A DNA stretch of 64,000 bases from an uncultured Odoribacter sp. (GTDB lineage: Bacteria > Bacteroidota > Bacteroidia > Bacteroidales > Marinifilaceae), in the NCBI GenBank assembly GCA_900541415.1, contig UQJP01000018.1, positions 1 through 64,000 of the forward strand, written 5' to 3'. Made by a program: the position numbers and the translations under genes. Each line of letters begins with the position of its first letter. Positions within the stretch are counted from its first letter, which is position 1. Positions 21,001 through 29,351 of this stretch are shown here, in pieces. The notes under the pieces were generated by a model, which searched no databases, was not told the DNA's origin, and saw nothing but the letters and a program-made list of their open reading frames with translations.

Positions 21001-21349
21001 CGACCACCGTTCGTATGAAGGGGGACTTTATTTCCCCAACACCTTCATTCCTCACAGCGTCAATGCCAGAGTTAGCCGCTTTAACGGGGTGGGAATGGGA
21101 TTGAAGGAATATCATTTGGAAATTTTCGACCAGTATGGGAATAAGATATGGGAAACGAAGGAGCTGGAAGGTGGTATGCCTGCCGGAGGATGGGACGGGA
21201 GAGATTCGAAAGGGAAGTTGTATCCGCAAGGGGTGTATATCTGGAGGGCCAAAGCGATTTTCTTTAGCGAGGATGTATGGACGGGTGAAAATAACCGTTC
21301 GGGACAGCGGCAGACGACTCAGGGAACTGTGTTGCTGTTAAAAGAATAG
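15023..21349 (+). CDS. Giant PKD-repeat surface protein with T9SS type-B C-terminal domain
   Basis: SprB-like cell-surface or secreted protein of 2,108 residues. Signal peptide at residues 1-25 (ending near VCQQ). The body is tandem beta-sandwich repeats. The first 1,300 residues are PKD-like modules with paired Cys and a recurrent FxKxGxYxV motif. Clear PKD domains with WDFGDG-type motifs begin near residues 1437, 1529, 1613, 1703, 1782 and 1866. The C-terminal 110 residues (from GLYFPNTFIP) contain YGNKIWET and GWDGRDSKGK, the hallmark of the gliding-motility-associated C-terminal domain (type-B T9SS signal). First gene of an operon with a PorP/SprF gene and a full-length paralog. Possible adhesin or matrix protein; the ligand is unknown. 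Confidence 0.92.
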   Translation: MNKVFRLALFLVCLLVFPVLESVCQQLELESPEGFRQCVGESRFTLTIINKSDQTAIEPGSYRIDWGDGSIDENVEFAGQLFHTYENLGVFTLTFSAKAKGSSSYLPAITKKVVNEIAQPAIGIKIAAGGIQCVGSSVEFDVLNWEENTTNTSYVIDFADKVQQSYTGEELEKTGGKISHLYKQSHCELGYPDGITIKITADNGCASRSANIENIYIVIPPKLGFDLPSEECTENQITPQNTTSADGDAACKKPSFSWLVDGKPVAFPLVFHETGTYEVTLNATKGSECSKATLTKNITIIRRVEAIAEPLQAAICEGETVALKGSGSTGDKKKYSWRVVSGGSGNVSFSPNASVADPAVTFTRHGTYRLRLTVDNGCSSDDADVEVVVKKNPEIVEFKPLPSLCPGDRLRLDSYITYNWTWSGNPRTPTWELEGPKVGDEFLLNSEQAEFPSLRFTNPGKYTLRVKLNSAGCPDGAKLEAEQEIIVRDSAIRGEITTSGLDVCENAEIVFTDNLSGVDLKTEWSAVNADGTPANCTKIPGNNGKTMTFSFDRYGDYKIVAEVTAACKSERREFNVKVRRAPEVYFTAFPAVVCPETPFSPADYIDYRPNGNDDRVTFTWEVTGGEEAALLEGENSRQPKVTFPKYGDYVIHLKISNPTSCVSPSLDIRQNLKVSNPKMDLDIKPDKSTICLGERVTFQNNSSVAVEPEYYWGVSPDSYQFVLAGGETSKAPVIEFTKSGIYNVTGVVNGVCRPETLPFTIVVRQDPEVTLAAIPAMCPGKLELTDQLVHYTWNDGWKSGAESTRRVVWKLVSKPDGADCTPPESLEWNAFLPQLDLNTPGDYVLQVEVKSDAGCSAQNPMVSQKVTVYDPALYIDIKPELNADVVQLPGTNEYQVVEGKPLTFINKSRGVGLTYKWSVEPGGQVLISDAAAAAPSVTFGKYGVYKVRVDIEGTCNSDFREFTVVVKGIPKFDFKPIANRCDNWEEIDLRDYLTCDSSGSTEIVCNWTISLVTGDPATGYVITEGTTSDLFYKIRFEKNGRYVLTLKAQAEYGGVQTVTGEVNVLRSSVVTKAELLETEGCTTDGLEVVALNKSQGDSVTYTWSVTPVAGRDLLSAADNRLIAEIKEAGDYRVVLKAANICMEDSAVYQVHAYSKPEVAVIGGTDLGTVCENGYVFLGQEHVGEIQVNNDPLNFVRWEISPEGAALANGKDWEDERPDFKFAGGKNYVITGQFKNRCKDTVSVHYTVAVDRFVPVQLMPDTVVCAHTEAFLLRAEPHGGEWSCSDANAVAEKTGKDYYFNPYRDEYGEYELTYVRGNGSCLASANMKVTVNKLPVVEAGIDRSACLNDSPLDLEGVLPLDGEWKGTGVRDNRFFPEENGDGVFRLEYWYTDASTGCPNLDTIRMTVFPLPDPAFKASYQQCSVTDSLYVPLELGKGNHFKWDFGNGDVFETEDAPAVYQYADVGEYEVVLTVTSKEGCTVTGAPYPVKVLGVPPPALFTLTDTAGCGPFTTQPQVDLSHFAGEYYNLQYAWDFGNGEKSTRPQPESQTYQARLFDTVYRITFRVYNVCGAEEATADVGVWSGAVARFAMNPEEEGCTPAEVLFMNKSTGSHNQYTWEFGDGQSSEEIDPVHVFTTTTSLSVFTIKLTAKNRCTSGGTSFERQLKVKPNTLLAGFTKSKRYVCAGDSVCFENNSADRDPNGTLNYSWDFGDGQLATVWDTCHVYAEPGAYRVTLKVDNGCSRREFSDSVFVDVVPVLQLESDAALCEDVELTLKVSSDQPLKNVVWNFGDGTKPEQGALQMKHAFEEPGLYTLRVRGEGNQIPSCPGEVTKTIEVWSNPRVEIAPLDTMTCPPFLYNPRVSATSYDYFKWDYGDGTPLTSEMEHLYENDTNFIRTFNLTAYVENNYGCREEHHGLIRIYNGPKAGIGKDIKYGRPEKVRFINLSKDFSQCTWYLPGGSVVNSPDDQEVTFEREDVYPVSLVVLNEYSCRDSLHIDHRSYEGGLYFPNTFIPHSVNARVSRFNGVGMGLKEYHLEIFDQYGNKIWETKELEGGMPAGGWDGRDSKGKLYPQGVYIWRAKAIFFSEDVWTGENNRSGQRQTTQGTVLLLKE

Positions 21350-21427
21350 GGTTAATAGTATAGTTTTGAAACGGAAGCCGGCTTGCTGGCTGGTAATGAA
21401 CGGACAGCGATATGCTGCGATGGGCTT

Positions 21428-22534
21428 ATGAAAAAAATTGTCATATTATTGTCGGGGATGTTTTTGTGGCTTGGGGTGTTTTCCCAGGACACCAAATTGC
21501 CTCATCCTTTTATGTGGAAATCCTTTAATAATCCGGGATATTCCGGATTTGACGGATTGATGGGTGTGAATGTAGGGATGCAGCGCACGTATTGGAGTCA
21601 TCCTTTGGATTTCAGGTCTTATTTCGTGTCTGCCGATTATCCCTTTCAGGAGAAAAGGACATTCGGGTTGGGCGGGGTGTCGCTGTTTTACCAGCGCGAT
21701 CAGGAAAGCTCGGTGATGTATGTCACAAATTCTTTTGCGGCGGCCATTTCCGGCAGGGTGAAAATTTCCCGTTCCACCGTGTTGCAGGTGGGGTTGCAGC
21801 CGATGATTTACCAAAAGAGCCTCGATCCTTCTAAGATTACGTTAGGCGACCAGTTCGATCCTTATTACGGGCAGATTTTGGATTTATCCCCGGAGCTGGT
21901 GAATTTTTATGCGGATAAGATCACGCTGTTCGATATGGCTGCCGGAATATACGGACAGACGGATTTCCCGATCAATTTCCGGGGAATGGCGAGCGTGGAA
22001 TATGGTTTTTCGGTGTACCACATCATAGAGTCGACCCAATCGTTTCTTTCCGAACACGGGTCGGTGTCGTCCGAACAGAATTTACTCAACAGGCGTTATT
22101 CCGCCTATGTTTCCTATTCCCATCCGTTTGCTTTGGGCAATCAGATCAATACGGTGCTTACGCCTTATTTTATGGCGGATATTCAGTCGGTGATGAGAAA
22201 CCTGCACTTCGGGGTGTATTGGGAAGAAGAAAGGTTCGGGATGATCGGTTTGGGATTACGCAGTGACCAGTATGAGGGCTTGCAGGTGGGAACGCTGTTG
22301 TTGCATCTGGGGGTTAATTTGGTGCGTAACGATAATACCGGATGGAAGATAGGATATACCTTCGAAGTGCCTACCCATCAGGGAACGATGTATAAAAATA
22401 CCAGTCATTCCTTATCTCTGCACTGGTATCTCAAGCATAATCCCCGCCGTTGTGTGGGGAGGTTCGAGAACTCACCCAACAACACAAAACGTATCCGGGG
22501 TACAAGGCAACGAAATAAGGCTTTTCGTTTTTAA
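21428..22534 (+). CDS. PorP/SprF-family T9SS outer-membrane protein
   Basis: Predicted outer-membrane barrel of 368 residues. The ATG at 21428 gives a good signal peptide (MKKIVILLSG through VFSQ); the longer frame from 21383 does not. Family features are an N-terminal HPFMWKSFNNPGYSGFDG segment near the mature start, and many aromatic beta strands including GLGGVSLFYQRDQESS. Known PorP/SprF members are needed to secrete or anchor a particular type-B cargo, such as SprB with SprF in Flavobacterium. Its position between two type-B cargo genes (78 and 42 bases away) strongly suggests that it serves both. The basic tail after WYLKHNPRR is unusual. Confidence 0.88.
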   Translation: MKKIVILLSGMFLWLGVFSQDTKLPHPFMWKSFNNPGYSGFDGLMGVNVGMQRTYWSHPLDFRSYFVSADYPFQEKRTFGLGGVSLFYQRDQESSVMYVTNSFAAAISGRVKISRSTVLQVGLQPMIYQKSLDPSKITLGDQFDPYYGQILDLSPELVNFYADKITLFDMAAGIYGQTDFPINFRGMASVEYGFSVYHIIESTQSFLSEHGSVSSEQNLLNRRYSAYVSYSHPFALGNQINTVLTPYFMADIQSVMRNLHFGVYWEEERFGMIGLGLRSDQYEGLQVGTLLLHLGVNLVRNDNTGWKIGYTFEVPTHQGTMYKNTSHSLSLHWYLKHNPRRCVGRFENSPNNTKRIRGTRQRNKAFRF

Positions 22535-22576
22535 GCGGGGCAGGTTTTATTTATCCGAAACTGGAAAATGTAGGTC

Positions 22577-25500
22577 ATGAAAAGATTTAGCTTATTAAGA
22601 TATTGCAGGTATGTCGGTTGTATGCTGCTGTTGTGGTGGACGGGAGCCGGGCAGATACAGGCGCAGACCGTGAACGATTTGATTTTGGTTGAGCCGAGAG
22701 GATTCAAATTGTGTAACAACGATGTAAACGGGGAAGCCATTACGGTATATAACCAATGTACGCATCCCGGTTTTCAGAACGGAACTTTCCAGGTGGATTG
22801 GGGCGATGGAAGTCCCCTGGAAAATTGGGGAAGCGGGGAAACGATGGTGCATACTTATTTGCCGTTCGGGGTGTTCGAACTCGTCTTTTCGTGGCGGTCG
22901 ACAGACGGAACGAAAAATTTATCGAAGATTTATAAGGTGATGCGGTTGAAAAAACCGATTGTCGCTTTGAAAGAAGGTGAAGCCGGAAATACCTGTAACA
23001 ATGTGGAAGCGGAGATCAAGCTGATCGATTTTGAGTTGCAAACCGAGGGAACTACTTACTATATTGATTTCGGGGATAATGTGCAGAAGACTTATACCCA
23101 GAAACAGATTGTGGAAGAATATAACGGCATCCTGAAACATAAGTTCGAGACGGAGGATTGTCCGATCCGGGTGATGATGAAAGTTGAAAATGAGTGTCCG
23201 GGACTGGTTTATGAAACGACCTTTAATACGGCGGTAGTTGTGCCGCCCAAAGCCCGGTTTGAATTTATAGGGACGGCTTGTACGGGGTATCCGGTAGGAA
23301 TAAAAAATATTTCAGTCGAAGGGAAAAATGTGCTGTGTCAGGAAAGTACGGATTACATCTGGAATTGCGGGAACAATCCTGCCGAATTTACGAGAGAGCC
23401 CAGTGTGACCTTCGATACTCCCGGTACGTATCGGATTCAGTTGGTGGCCTGGACGAACGGATTGGAATGTTCCCGGGATACGATGATCAAGACGGTAACA
23501 GTTGTAGAGTCGCCTAAAGTGAATTTCAATATAGACCGGACTGCAATCTGTTCGGGCGATGTGGTGCATGTGTCCGATAATTCCCTGGGTGAAGATATAG
23601 AGTATTTCTGGGAAATATCGGGTAATCCGGTGAATGATTATCTTTTTGTGAACGGAACAAATTCCAATTCGATTAATCCGGCGATTCAGCTGAATGGCTA
23701 CGGAGAATACACGATAAGCCTTTCCTTGCGGAATAATTGTCCCCAAAGTGAGGATTCGAAAATCGTTGCCGTGTCGAAAAATCCGGAAGTCAGCGCGCAT
23801 GGATGGATAGATTCCCTGTGTGCGCCCCGTGGAAGCGATGCTCTGCCCCTTAATTTGGCGGATTATTTTAATATACAATGGAATGGGAATACGGAAAGCC
23901 CGGTGTGGAAGATCGAGCCAATGGCCGGAATGACAGGGACTGTGGAATATGAGCCGGGGTATGGGATTGATTCCGAATACCCGAGGGTAAAACTGGAGGT
24001 GGGGAATACTTATTCGATTTCGGTTAACCTGGGGGCTGCATCCGTCGATGGGGTGGAATGCGGCGATCCCGGTAAACGTACGGTAACGAAAACCTTGAAG
24101 GTGAAAGACCCGAATATCGTGGCTCATATTACGCCCGGAGTGACACCCGGAGCAGACGGCGTTATATCGATTTGCGACGGGGAAGAGCTTGCTTTTACCA
24201 ATCATTCCACAGGCGAGCGTTTGAAGCATAACTGGGCTGTTACTCCTTTCGGCAATTTCGATCCTAACTGGAGGGCTGAATATGTATCCGGAAATAGTAA
24301 TTCACCGTCGCCCACATTTAAGTTTAGTGGTTATGGGGATTTTATCGTGACGAACCTGATGCAGGTGGATTGTAATGCAGAGCCTGTGAGTTTCACCGTG
24401 CATGTGAAGAAAAACCCGGATGTTTTCATGACGAATTTCCCCAGGGAACTTTGTCCGAACGATGTGATGAATGCCGGAATTTGTATTTTCTATAATTGGT
24501 ATAATAATGAGCAAAAAGCCCATTGGGAGTTTACGCCGAATACGGTGGATTTTTTGAATGGGACGACGGCCGATTCTCCGGAGCCTCAGGTGCATTTCCG
24601 GACTTCGGAAAATTATACTTATACGGTGACCGTTCCGAATGCAGGTTGTCCGCCGACCGATACAGTGGTGCAGGGAGAAACGAGGGTGAGAATAGCCGGA
24701 TTGGATGTGACGGTGAAGGAGAAGGATAATTTTTCGGAAGTTTGCGAGGGAGGTCGGCTTATATTTACCAACCTGGCTTCGGAAAGAGATCCGGAGGGGA
24801 CGGAATTACGGTATAAATGGGAGGTTTTGGTGCCGGAAGAGGGACAACCTCAGGGGGGTACGCCCGACGATTGCAAATTTCTCAACGATAAAGATAATGA
24901 AAAGGTGGCCGCCATTACGTTTCAGAAATGGGGGACTTACGATGTGAAAGCTACCGTGATCGGGTATTGCGACACAGTTTATGCCTCTTTGCGGATAACC
25001 GTGCGGAAAAACCCGGAGGTGCAGCTGGTTGGGGTGGCACATTGTCCCGGTAAGTTGGTTTTGGCCGGAGAAGATAATTACCATTGGTGGAACAATACGC
25101 CGGAAGTCACCTGGACGATCCGTCGGCAGGACGGGTTGGATTTGCCGGGTGATTATGAAATGGCGGCAGACGCTTTGACACAGCTTTATCCGGAAGTCGA
25201 TTTCAAGCGTCCGGGTAAATATTGGGTGAAAGCAGAGCTTAAACATGCCGGATGTCCGGCTTCCAATCCGGTGGCCGAGGTGGAGAATTGGATTTACGAT
25301 CCGGAACTTTACGGGGATATTACCCTGAAAACGCCCACTCCCGCAGAGCCTTTGACGGCCGATATATGTGAAAACGGGATGGTGGATTTCGAGAATACCA
25401 TGACGGAGGATGCCGGACAGTTGAGCTGGTTGTGGACGGTAGAGGGCGGGGAAGCCGGGGACTGGCAGTTTGTGGAGGGTGGAACGGCGCTCGATCCGGA

Positions 25501-28500
25501 ACAGGGAAAGTTAAAGAAAGCTCCTTCGTTCCAGTTTTTCAAATATGGGGATTACCGGGTGAAAGTGATTGTTTTCAGTACCTGTAAGGATGCCGTGACG
25601 AAAGAGTTCCGTGTGATTGTCAGAGGCGTTCCTGAAATTGTGTTGCAGCCCCGGATGGAAAAGATTTGTGCGGACTGGGAATTGGATATGAAGGATCATT
25701 TGCAGTATATCGATAAAAAGAACAATGTCCTGACGTATGCGTGGAGCGTGGTGTCCGACCGGGCTGTCACCCCGCCCCTGTTCGATGCGGCGGCAGAATT
25801 CCCCGTGTTCAATTTTCAGGGAGAAAACGCCCGTTACACGATTACCCTGAAGGCTTCTTCCCAGTGTGCAGCCGGAGGATTTCAGGAGTTCAACAGTGTG
25901 GTGGATGTGATTTCTGTGGATCAAAAATCGTTTTTTGAAGTGGATTCCGTGGGATGTACCGATTTCGAGCTGACATTGGATAACCGTTCCGAGGGGGATT
26001 CCTTGAGCTACACGTGGACGGTTATGCCCGAAAACGCTTCAGGCGGGGGCTGGCAATATATTCAGGGGGACGGATCTTCGGAACGCCCGCAGCTGAAAAT
26101 TACGGAGGCCGGATTTTATAATATATCCCTGCAAGTGGAGAATATTTGCGGGGTGGATATGTCGCAATTCAGGGTGAAGGCTTATTCTGTGCCGGAGATC
26201 GATATTGCCGATATTGCGGATGCCTGTGAGCCTTTGTTGTTTCAGGGGGCAGACCGGATTACGGTGAAAGAAAACAACGACCCGGTCCGGCAGGTGAATT
26301 GGCAGATCACCGAGCGTCCCGGAAGCCTGTCGGAAGGTTATGAGTTTACGAACGGAACAACGATTCATTCCGCTTATCCCGATATTATTTTCCATGCGTG
26401 CGATTATGAGGTGACGGTGGAATACAGCAACCGTTGCCCGTTGCCGGGACGGAAGACTTTTCAGGTGAAAGTCGATAAGTTTATTCCCATCGAACCGTTG
26501 CAGGATAAAGCGGTTTGCGTATTGACCGATCCTTTCCGGCTGGAGGTTTTGCCTGCCGGGGGAACCTGGATGTTAAAGGAGAACAATGTGCCGGGTGCCG
26601 ACCGGATATTATACCGGGACGGAGAGGGAAAGGACTGGTTTAACCCGGCATTCGATGCCTATTTCGAAGGTGACATCGAATTGGTGTATAGCAAAGCGAA
26701 TTTCAGTTGTATGGCGAGGGATACGATGAATGTGCATATTTTCCCGTTGCCCCATGTGGAAGCGGGCGATCCTTTGGAAATGTGTATCAATCACGACCCG
26801 TTGCCTTTGGTGAACGGAACTCCCCTGAACGGATATTGGACATTGGCGGACGGTACGGTGCTTGCCGGGGATTTGTTTACACCGAATAGTGCCGGGGATT
26901 TTAAATTGGAGTATTATTTTACGGATGAGCATGCTTGCAGGAATGTGGATTCAACGGTGCTGACCGTTCATCCTTTGCCCGAAACCGAGTTTGAAGTGCC
27001 TGCTTTGAATTGCATCCGCACCGAAGTCGAGGTAAAGCCTAAGCAGTTGGATGGCAATCGGTTTGAATGGAATTTCGGCGACGGATCGGGAAAGGTGGTG
27101 TCCGAAGGTAATCAGGTTCATACTTATGAAGAAGCCGGATACAAGAAAATCAGTCATGTGGTCACTTCACGCTATGGTTGTATTTCCCGTTCGGACACGG
27201 TGGAAATCGAGATCGTCAATGTGCCTCCTCCTGCTTTCTTTCAGGCCGATCCTTTGAAAGCCTGTGCCCGTTTCGGGGTAGACCCCGACAATGAGCGGGC
27301 GGCGTTGGAAGTGGATTTTACCATCGAACCGTCGACTTATGCCGATAATCACAATTACCTTTCGTTTAAGTGGGAGTATGGGGATGATACGGAATCGGAG
27401 GGGTTATTGCCGGTGAAACCGAAATATTATCCGTCCGGAGCCTGGGATACGACTTACATAGCGCGGTTTATCGTGAGTAATATGTGCGGCAGGGAGGAAA
27501 TGGAGAGGACGATTACAGTTTTGTCTGCCCCTAAAGTAATGTTCGCTTTAAAGCATGAATGGGAATGTTCCCCTGTGTTACTGGAGTTACAGAATACGAC
27601 GACCGGGAATAATGTGACGTTCGACTGGACGTTTGAAAATGCCCGTACCGGAGAGATTGTCGAGAAAACGAATGTCAGGAATCCGGTGCATGAGTTTGTT
27701 ACCGATACGGCTTCTACTACATTTTATATCACCCTGAAAGCAGTCAATGCGTGCGATGAGGATGTGTATACCGATACTTTAGTGGTGAAACCCCGGACAA
27801 TTTCGGCACACTTCACTCCCAGAAAGCGGGAGGTATGTGTGGGGGAAGAACTTTGTTTCCGGAATAATTCCACCGATACGTTAAGCGCTATCGAGAATAC
27901 ATATTGGAATTTTGGCGACGGAACGAAAGACACGGTTTGGAGTCCCTGCCATATTTATCAGGTGCCGCAGCAATATGTGGTGAGCCTGTTGATCGATAAC
28001 GGTTGTGGTTATCACACGACCGACGATACGATTACCGTCCGTCCCTTACCGCAGTTGGAACTGCTGAGTGAAGATCAGGTATGTGAGGACGATACGCTTA
28101 CTTTCGTGGTGCATTCCGATCAGGAATTGAAGTTTGTGAACTGGAATTTCGGTGACGGGCAGAGTAGCAACCGGGATAGTTTGCAGTATACTTACGTCGG
28201 TTATGGAAAATATACCGTAACCGTGGAAGGTACTTCCGCCCAGAAGGCGAGCTGTAAAGCCATTGTAAGCAAGGAGGTGGAAATTTATAATAAACCCATT
28301 GTTACGATCACTCTTTTAGACACGGTGCATTGTTCCCCTTTCCTTTATCGGCCGGAAATCGAAGGAGAAGCCCATTTTGAATGGGATTATGGCGATGGGA
28401 CGAAGGTGACCACGGCCGAGGAGCATTGGTATAGAAATTCTACCGATACGGTACAGAAGTTTAACGTGACGTTGTATGCTCAGACCGATAAAGGATGTAA

Positions 28501-29104
28501 GTCGGAATATGCCGGGGAAGTTTCAGTGTATTACCAGCCTAAAACCGCTATCGACAAACAGGTTGTATTCGGACGTCCGGAAAAGGTGACTTTCCTGAAT
28601 CAAACCGTAGGAGGTACGGACGGTTACTGGGAGTTACCGTTGAGCGGCACAGTCCGTTCGCAGGACGACCAGCTTCAGGAGTTCCGGGAGAACGGGACTT
28701 ATCCGGTGAGGTATATTGCCATGAGTTACTATGGCTGTTTGGACACGGCGGAGATCGAGCATGTTGTGGAAATGAAAGGTTTGTATTTCCCTAACACTTT
28801 CATTCCGGGAAGCACGAACGGAAAAGTGAATCGTTTTAATGGGATTGCCATCGGATTAAAGGAATATTGGCTGGAGATTTATGACTATTACGGGAACAAG
28901 ATTTGGGAAACCAGAGCGCTGGAAGACGGTAAGCCTTCGGAAGGCTGGGACGGGCGGAACGTGAAAGGAAAAATGATGCCTCAGGGAACCTATATCTGGC
29001 GTGCCCGCGCTGTTTTTATCGATGATAACGTGTGGACAGGTAAGAATAATGATTCCGGTATCCCCGAAACGGTGCAGGGAAGTGTGTTGATGTTGAGGGA
29101 ATAG
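22577..29104 (+). CDS. Second giant PKD-repeat surface protein with T9SS type-B C-terminal domain
   Basis: Full-length paralog of the protein at 15023, 2,175 residues. Signal peptide of about 30 residues ending IQAQ. It has the same N-terminal opening (a FQVDWGDGSPLENW-type PKD unit), Cys-paired PKD-like modules, and PKD units with WNFGDG/WDYGDG motifs near residues 1494, 1597, 1774, 1854 and 1934. The C-terminal T9SS domain starts near residue 2068 (GLYFPNTFIPGS, YGNKIWET, GWDGRNVKGK). Shared domain order indicates an old tandem duplication around the sprF-like gene. The operon ends in a terminator 35 bases after its stop. Confidence 0.92.
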   Translation: MKRFSLLRYCRYVGCMLLLWWTGAGQIQAQTVNDLILVEPRGFKLCNNDVNGEAITVYNQCTHPGFQNGTFQVDWGDGSPLENWGSGETMVHTYLPFGVFELVFSWRSTDGTKNLSKIYKVMRLKKPIVALKEGEAGNTCNNVEAEIKLIDFELQTEGTTYYIDFGDNVQKTYTQKQIVEEYNGILKHKFETEDCPIRVMMKVENECPGLVYETTFNTAVVVPPKARFEFIGTACTGYPVGIKNISVEGKNVLCQESTDYIWNCGNNPAEFTREPSVTFDTPGTYRIQLVAWTNGLECSRDTMIKTVTVVESPKVNFNIDRTAICSGDVVHVSDNSLGEDIEYFWEISGNPVNDYLFVNGTNSNSINPAIQLNGYGEYTISLSLRNNCPQSEDSKIVAVSKNPEVSAHGWIDSLCAPRGSDALPLNLADYFNIQWNGNTESPVWKIEPMAGMTGTVEYEPGYGIDSEYPRVKLEVGNTYSISVNLGAASVDGVECGDPGKRTVTKTLKVKDPNIVAHITPGVTPGADGVISICDGEELAFTNHSTGERLKHNWAVTPFGNFDPNWRAEYVSGNSNSPSPTFKFSGYGDFIVTNLMQVDCNAEPVSFTVHVKKNPDVFMTNFPRELCPNDVMNAGICIFYNWYNNEQKAHWEFTPNTVDFLNGTTADSPEPQVHFRTSENYTYTVTVPNAGCPPTDTVVQGETRVRIAGLDVTVKEKDNFSEVCEGGRLIFTNLASERDPEGTELRYKWEVLVPEEGQPQGGTPDDCKFLNDKDNEKVAAITFQKWGTYDVKATVIGYCDTVYASLRITVRKNPEVQLVGVAHCPGKLVLAGEDNYHWWNNTPEVTWTIRRQDGLDLPGDYEMAADALTQLYPEVDFKRPGKYWVKAELKHAGCPASNPVAEVENWIYDPELYGDITLKTPTPAEPLTADICENGMVDFENTMTEDAGQLSWLWTVEGGEAGDWQFVEGGTALDPEQGKLKKAPSFQFFKYGDYRVKVIVFSTCKDAVTKEFRVIVRGVPEIVLQPRMEKICADWELDMKDHLQYIDKKNNVLTYAWSVVSDRAVTPPLFDAAAEFPVFNFQGENARYTITLKASSQCAAGGFQEFNSVVDVISVDQKSFFEVDSVGCTDFELTLDNRSEGDSLSYTWTVMPENASGGGWQYIQGDGSSERPQLKITEAGFYNISLQVENICGVDMSQFRVKAYSVPEIDIADIADACEPLLFQGADRITVKENNDPVRQVNWQITERPGSLSEGYEFTNGTTIHSAYPDIIFHACDYEVTVEYSNRCPLPGRKTFQVKVDKFIPIEPLQDKAVCVLTDPFRLEVLPAGGTWMLKENNVPGADRILYRDGEGKDWFNPAFDAYFEGDIELVYSKANFSCMARDTMNVHIFPLPHVEAGDPLEMCINHDPLPLVNGTPLNGYWTLADGTVLAGDLFTPNSAGDFKLEYYFTDEHACRNVDSTVLTVHPLPETEFEVPALNCIRTEVEVKPKQLDGNRFEWNFGDGSGKVVSEGNQVHTYEEAGYKKISHVVTSRYGCISRSDTVEIEIVNVPPPAFFQADPLKACARFGVDPDNERAALEVDFTIEPSTYADNHNYLSFKWEYGDDTESEGLLPVKPKYYPSGAWDTTYIARFIVSNMCGREEMERTITVLSAPKVMFALKHEWECSPVLLELQNTTTGNNVTFDWTFENARTGEIVEKTNVRNPVHEFVTDTASTTFYITLKAVNACDEDVYTDTLVVKPRTISAHFTPRKREVCVGEELCFRNNSTDTLSAIENTYWNFGDGTKDTVWSPCHIYQVPQQYVVSLLIDNGCGYHTTDDTITVRPLPQLELLSEDQVCEDDTLTFVVHSDQELKFVNWNFGDGQSSNRDSLQYTYVGYGKYTVTVEGTSAQKASCKAIVSKEVEIYNKPIVTITLLDTVHCSPFLYRPEIEGEAHFEWDYGDGTKVTTAEEHWYRNSTDTVQKFNVTLYAQTDKGCKSEYAGEVSVYYQPKTAIDKQVVFGRPEKVTFLNQTVGGTDGYWELPLSGTVRSQDDQLQEFRENGTYPVRYIAMSYYGCLDTAEIEHVVEMKGLYFPNTFIPGSTNGKVNRFNGIAIGLKEYWLEIYDYYGNKIWETRALEDGKPSEGWDGRNVKGKMMPQGTYIWRARAVFIDDNVWTGKNNDSGIPETVQGSVLMLRE

Positions 29105-29138
29105 AAGCGAAATAAATGAGTAAAAAATAATTTTTAAG

Positions 29139-29171
29139 ATAGGCTGTCAGTATCGCTGATAGCCTATTTTT
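29139..29171 (+). terminator. Terminator of the T9SS cargo operon
   Basis: 12-bp stem ATAGGCTGTCAG / CTGATAGCCTAT (one G-U pair) with a 5-base loop, followed by TTTTT. Confidence 0.88.
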
Positions 29172-29351
29172 ATGCTTAAAGCTATTTGTACTCTTGAAGA
29201 AGATATGAGTTTATGGCATAAATATTAATTAATATAATATTGAGCGTTCATAATATATATATATTTGTATGTCAAAAAAATGTGACCTGCCAGCACCGGG
29301 TGCATGTTGTGATCAAAGAGACGTGGGGATTAAACTTGTGAAGTAGTGTAT

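Noticed and set aside
15023..29104. Possible DNA-level tandem repeats or CRISPR-like arrays
   Set aside because: The repetition is at protein level (degenerate PKD modules). I saw no identical direct repeats with regular spacers.
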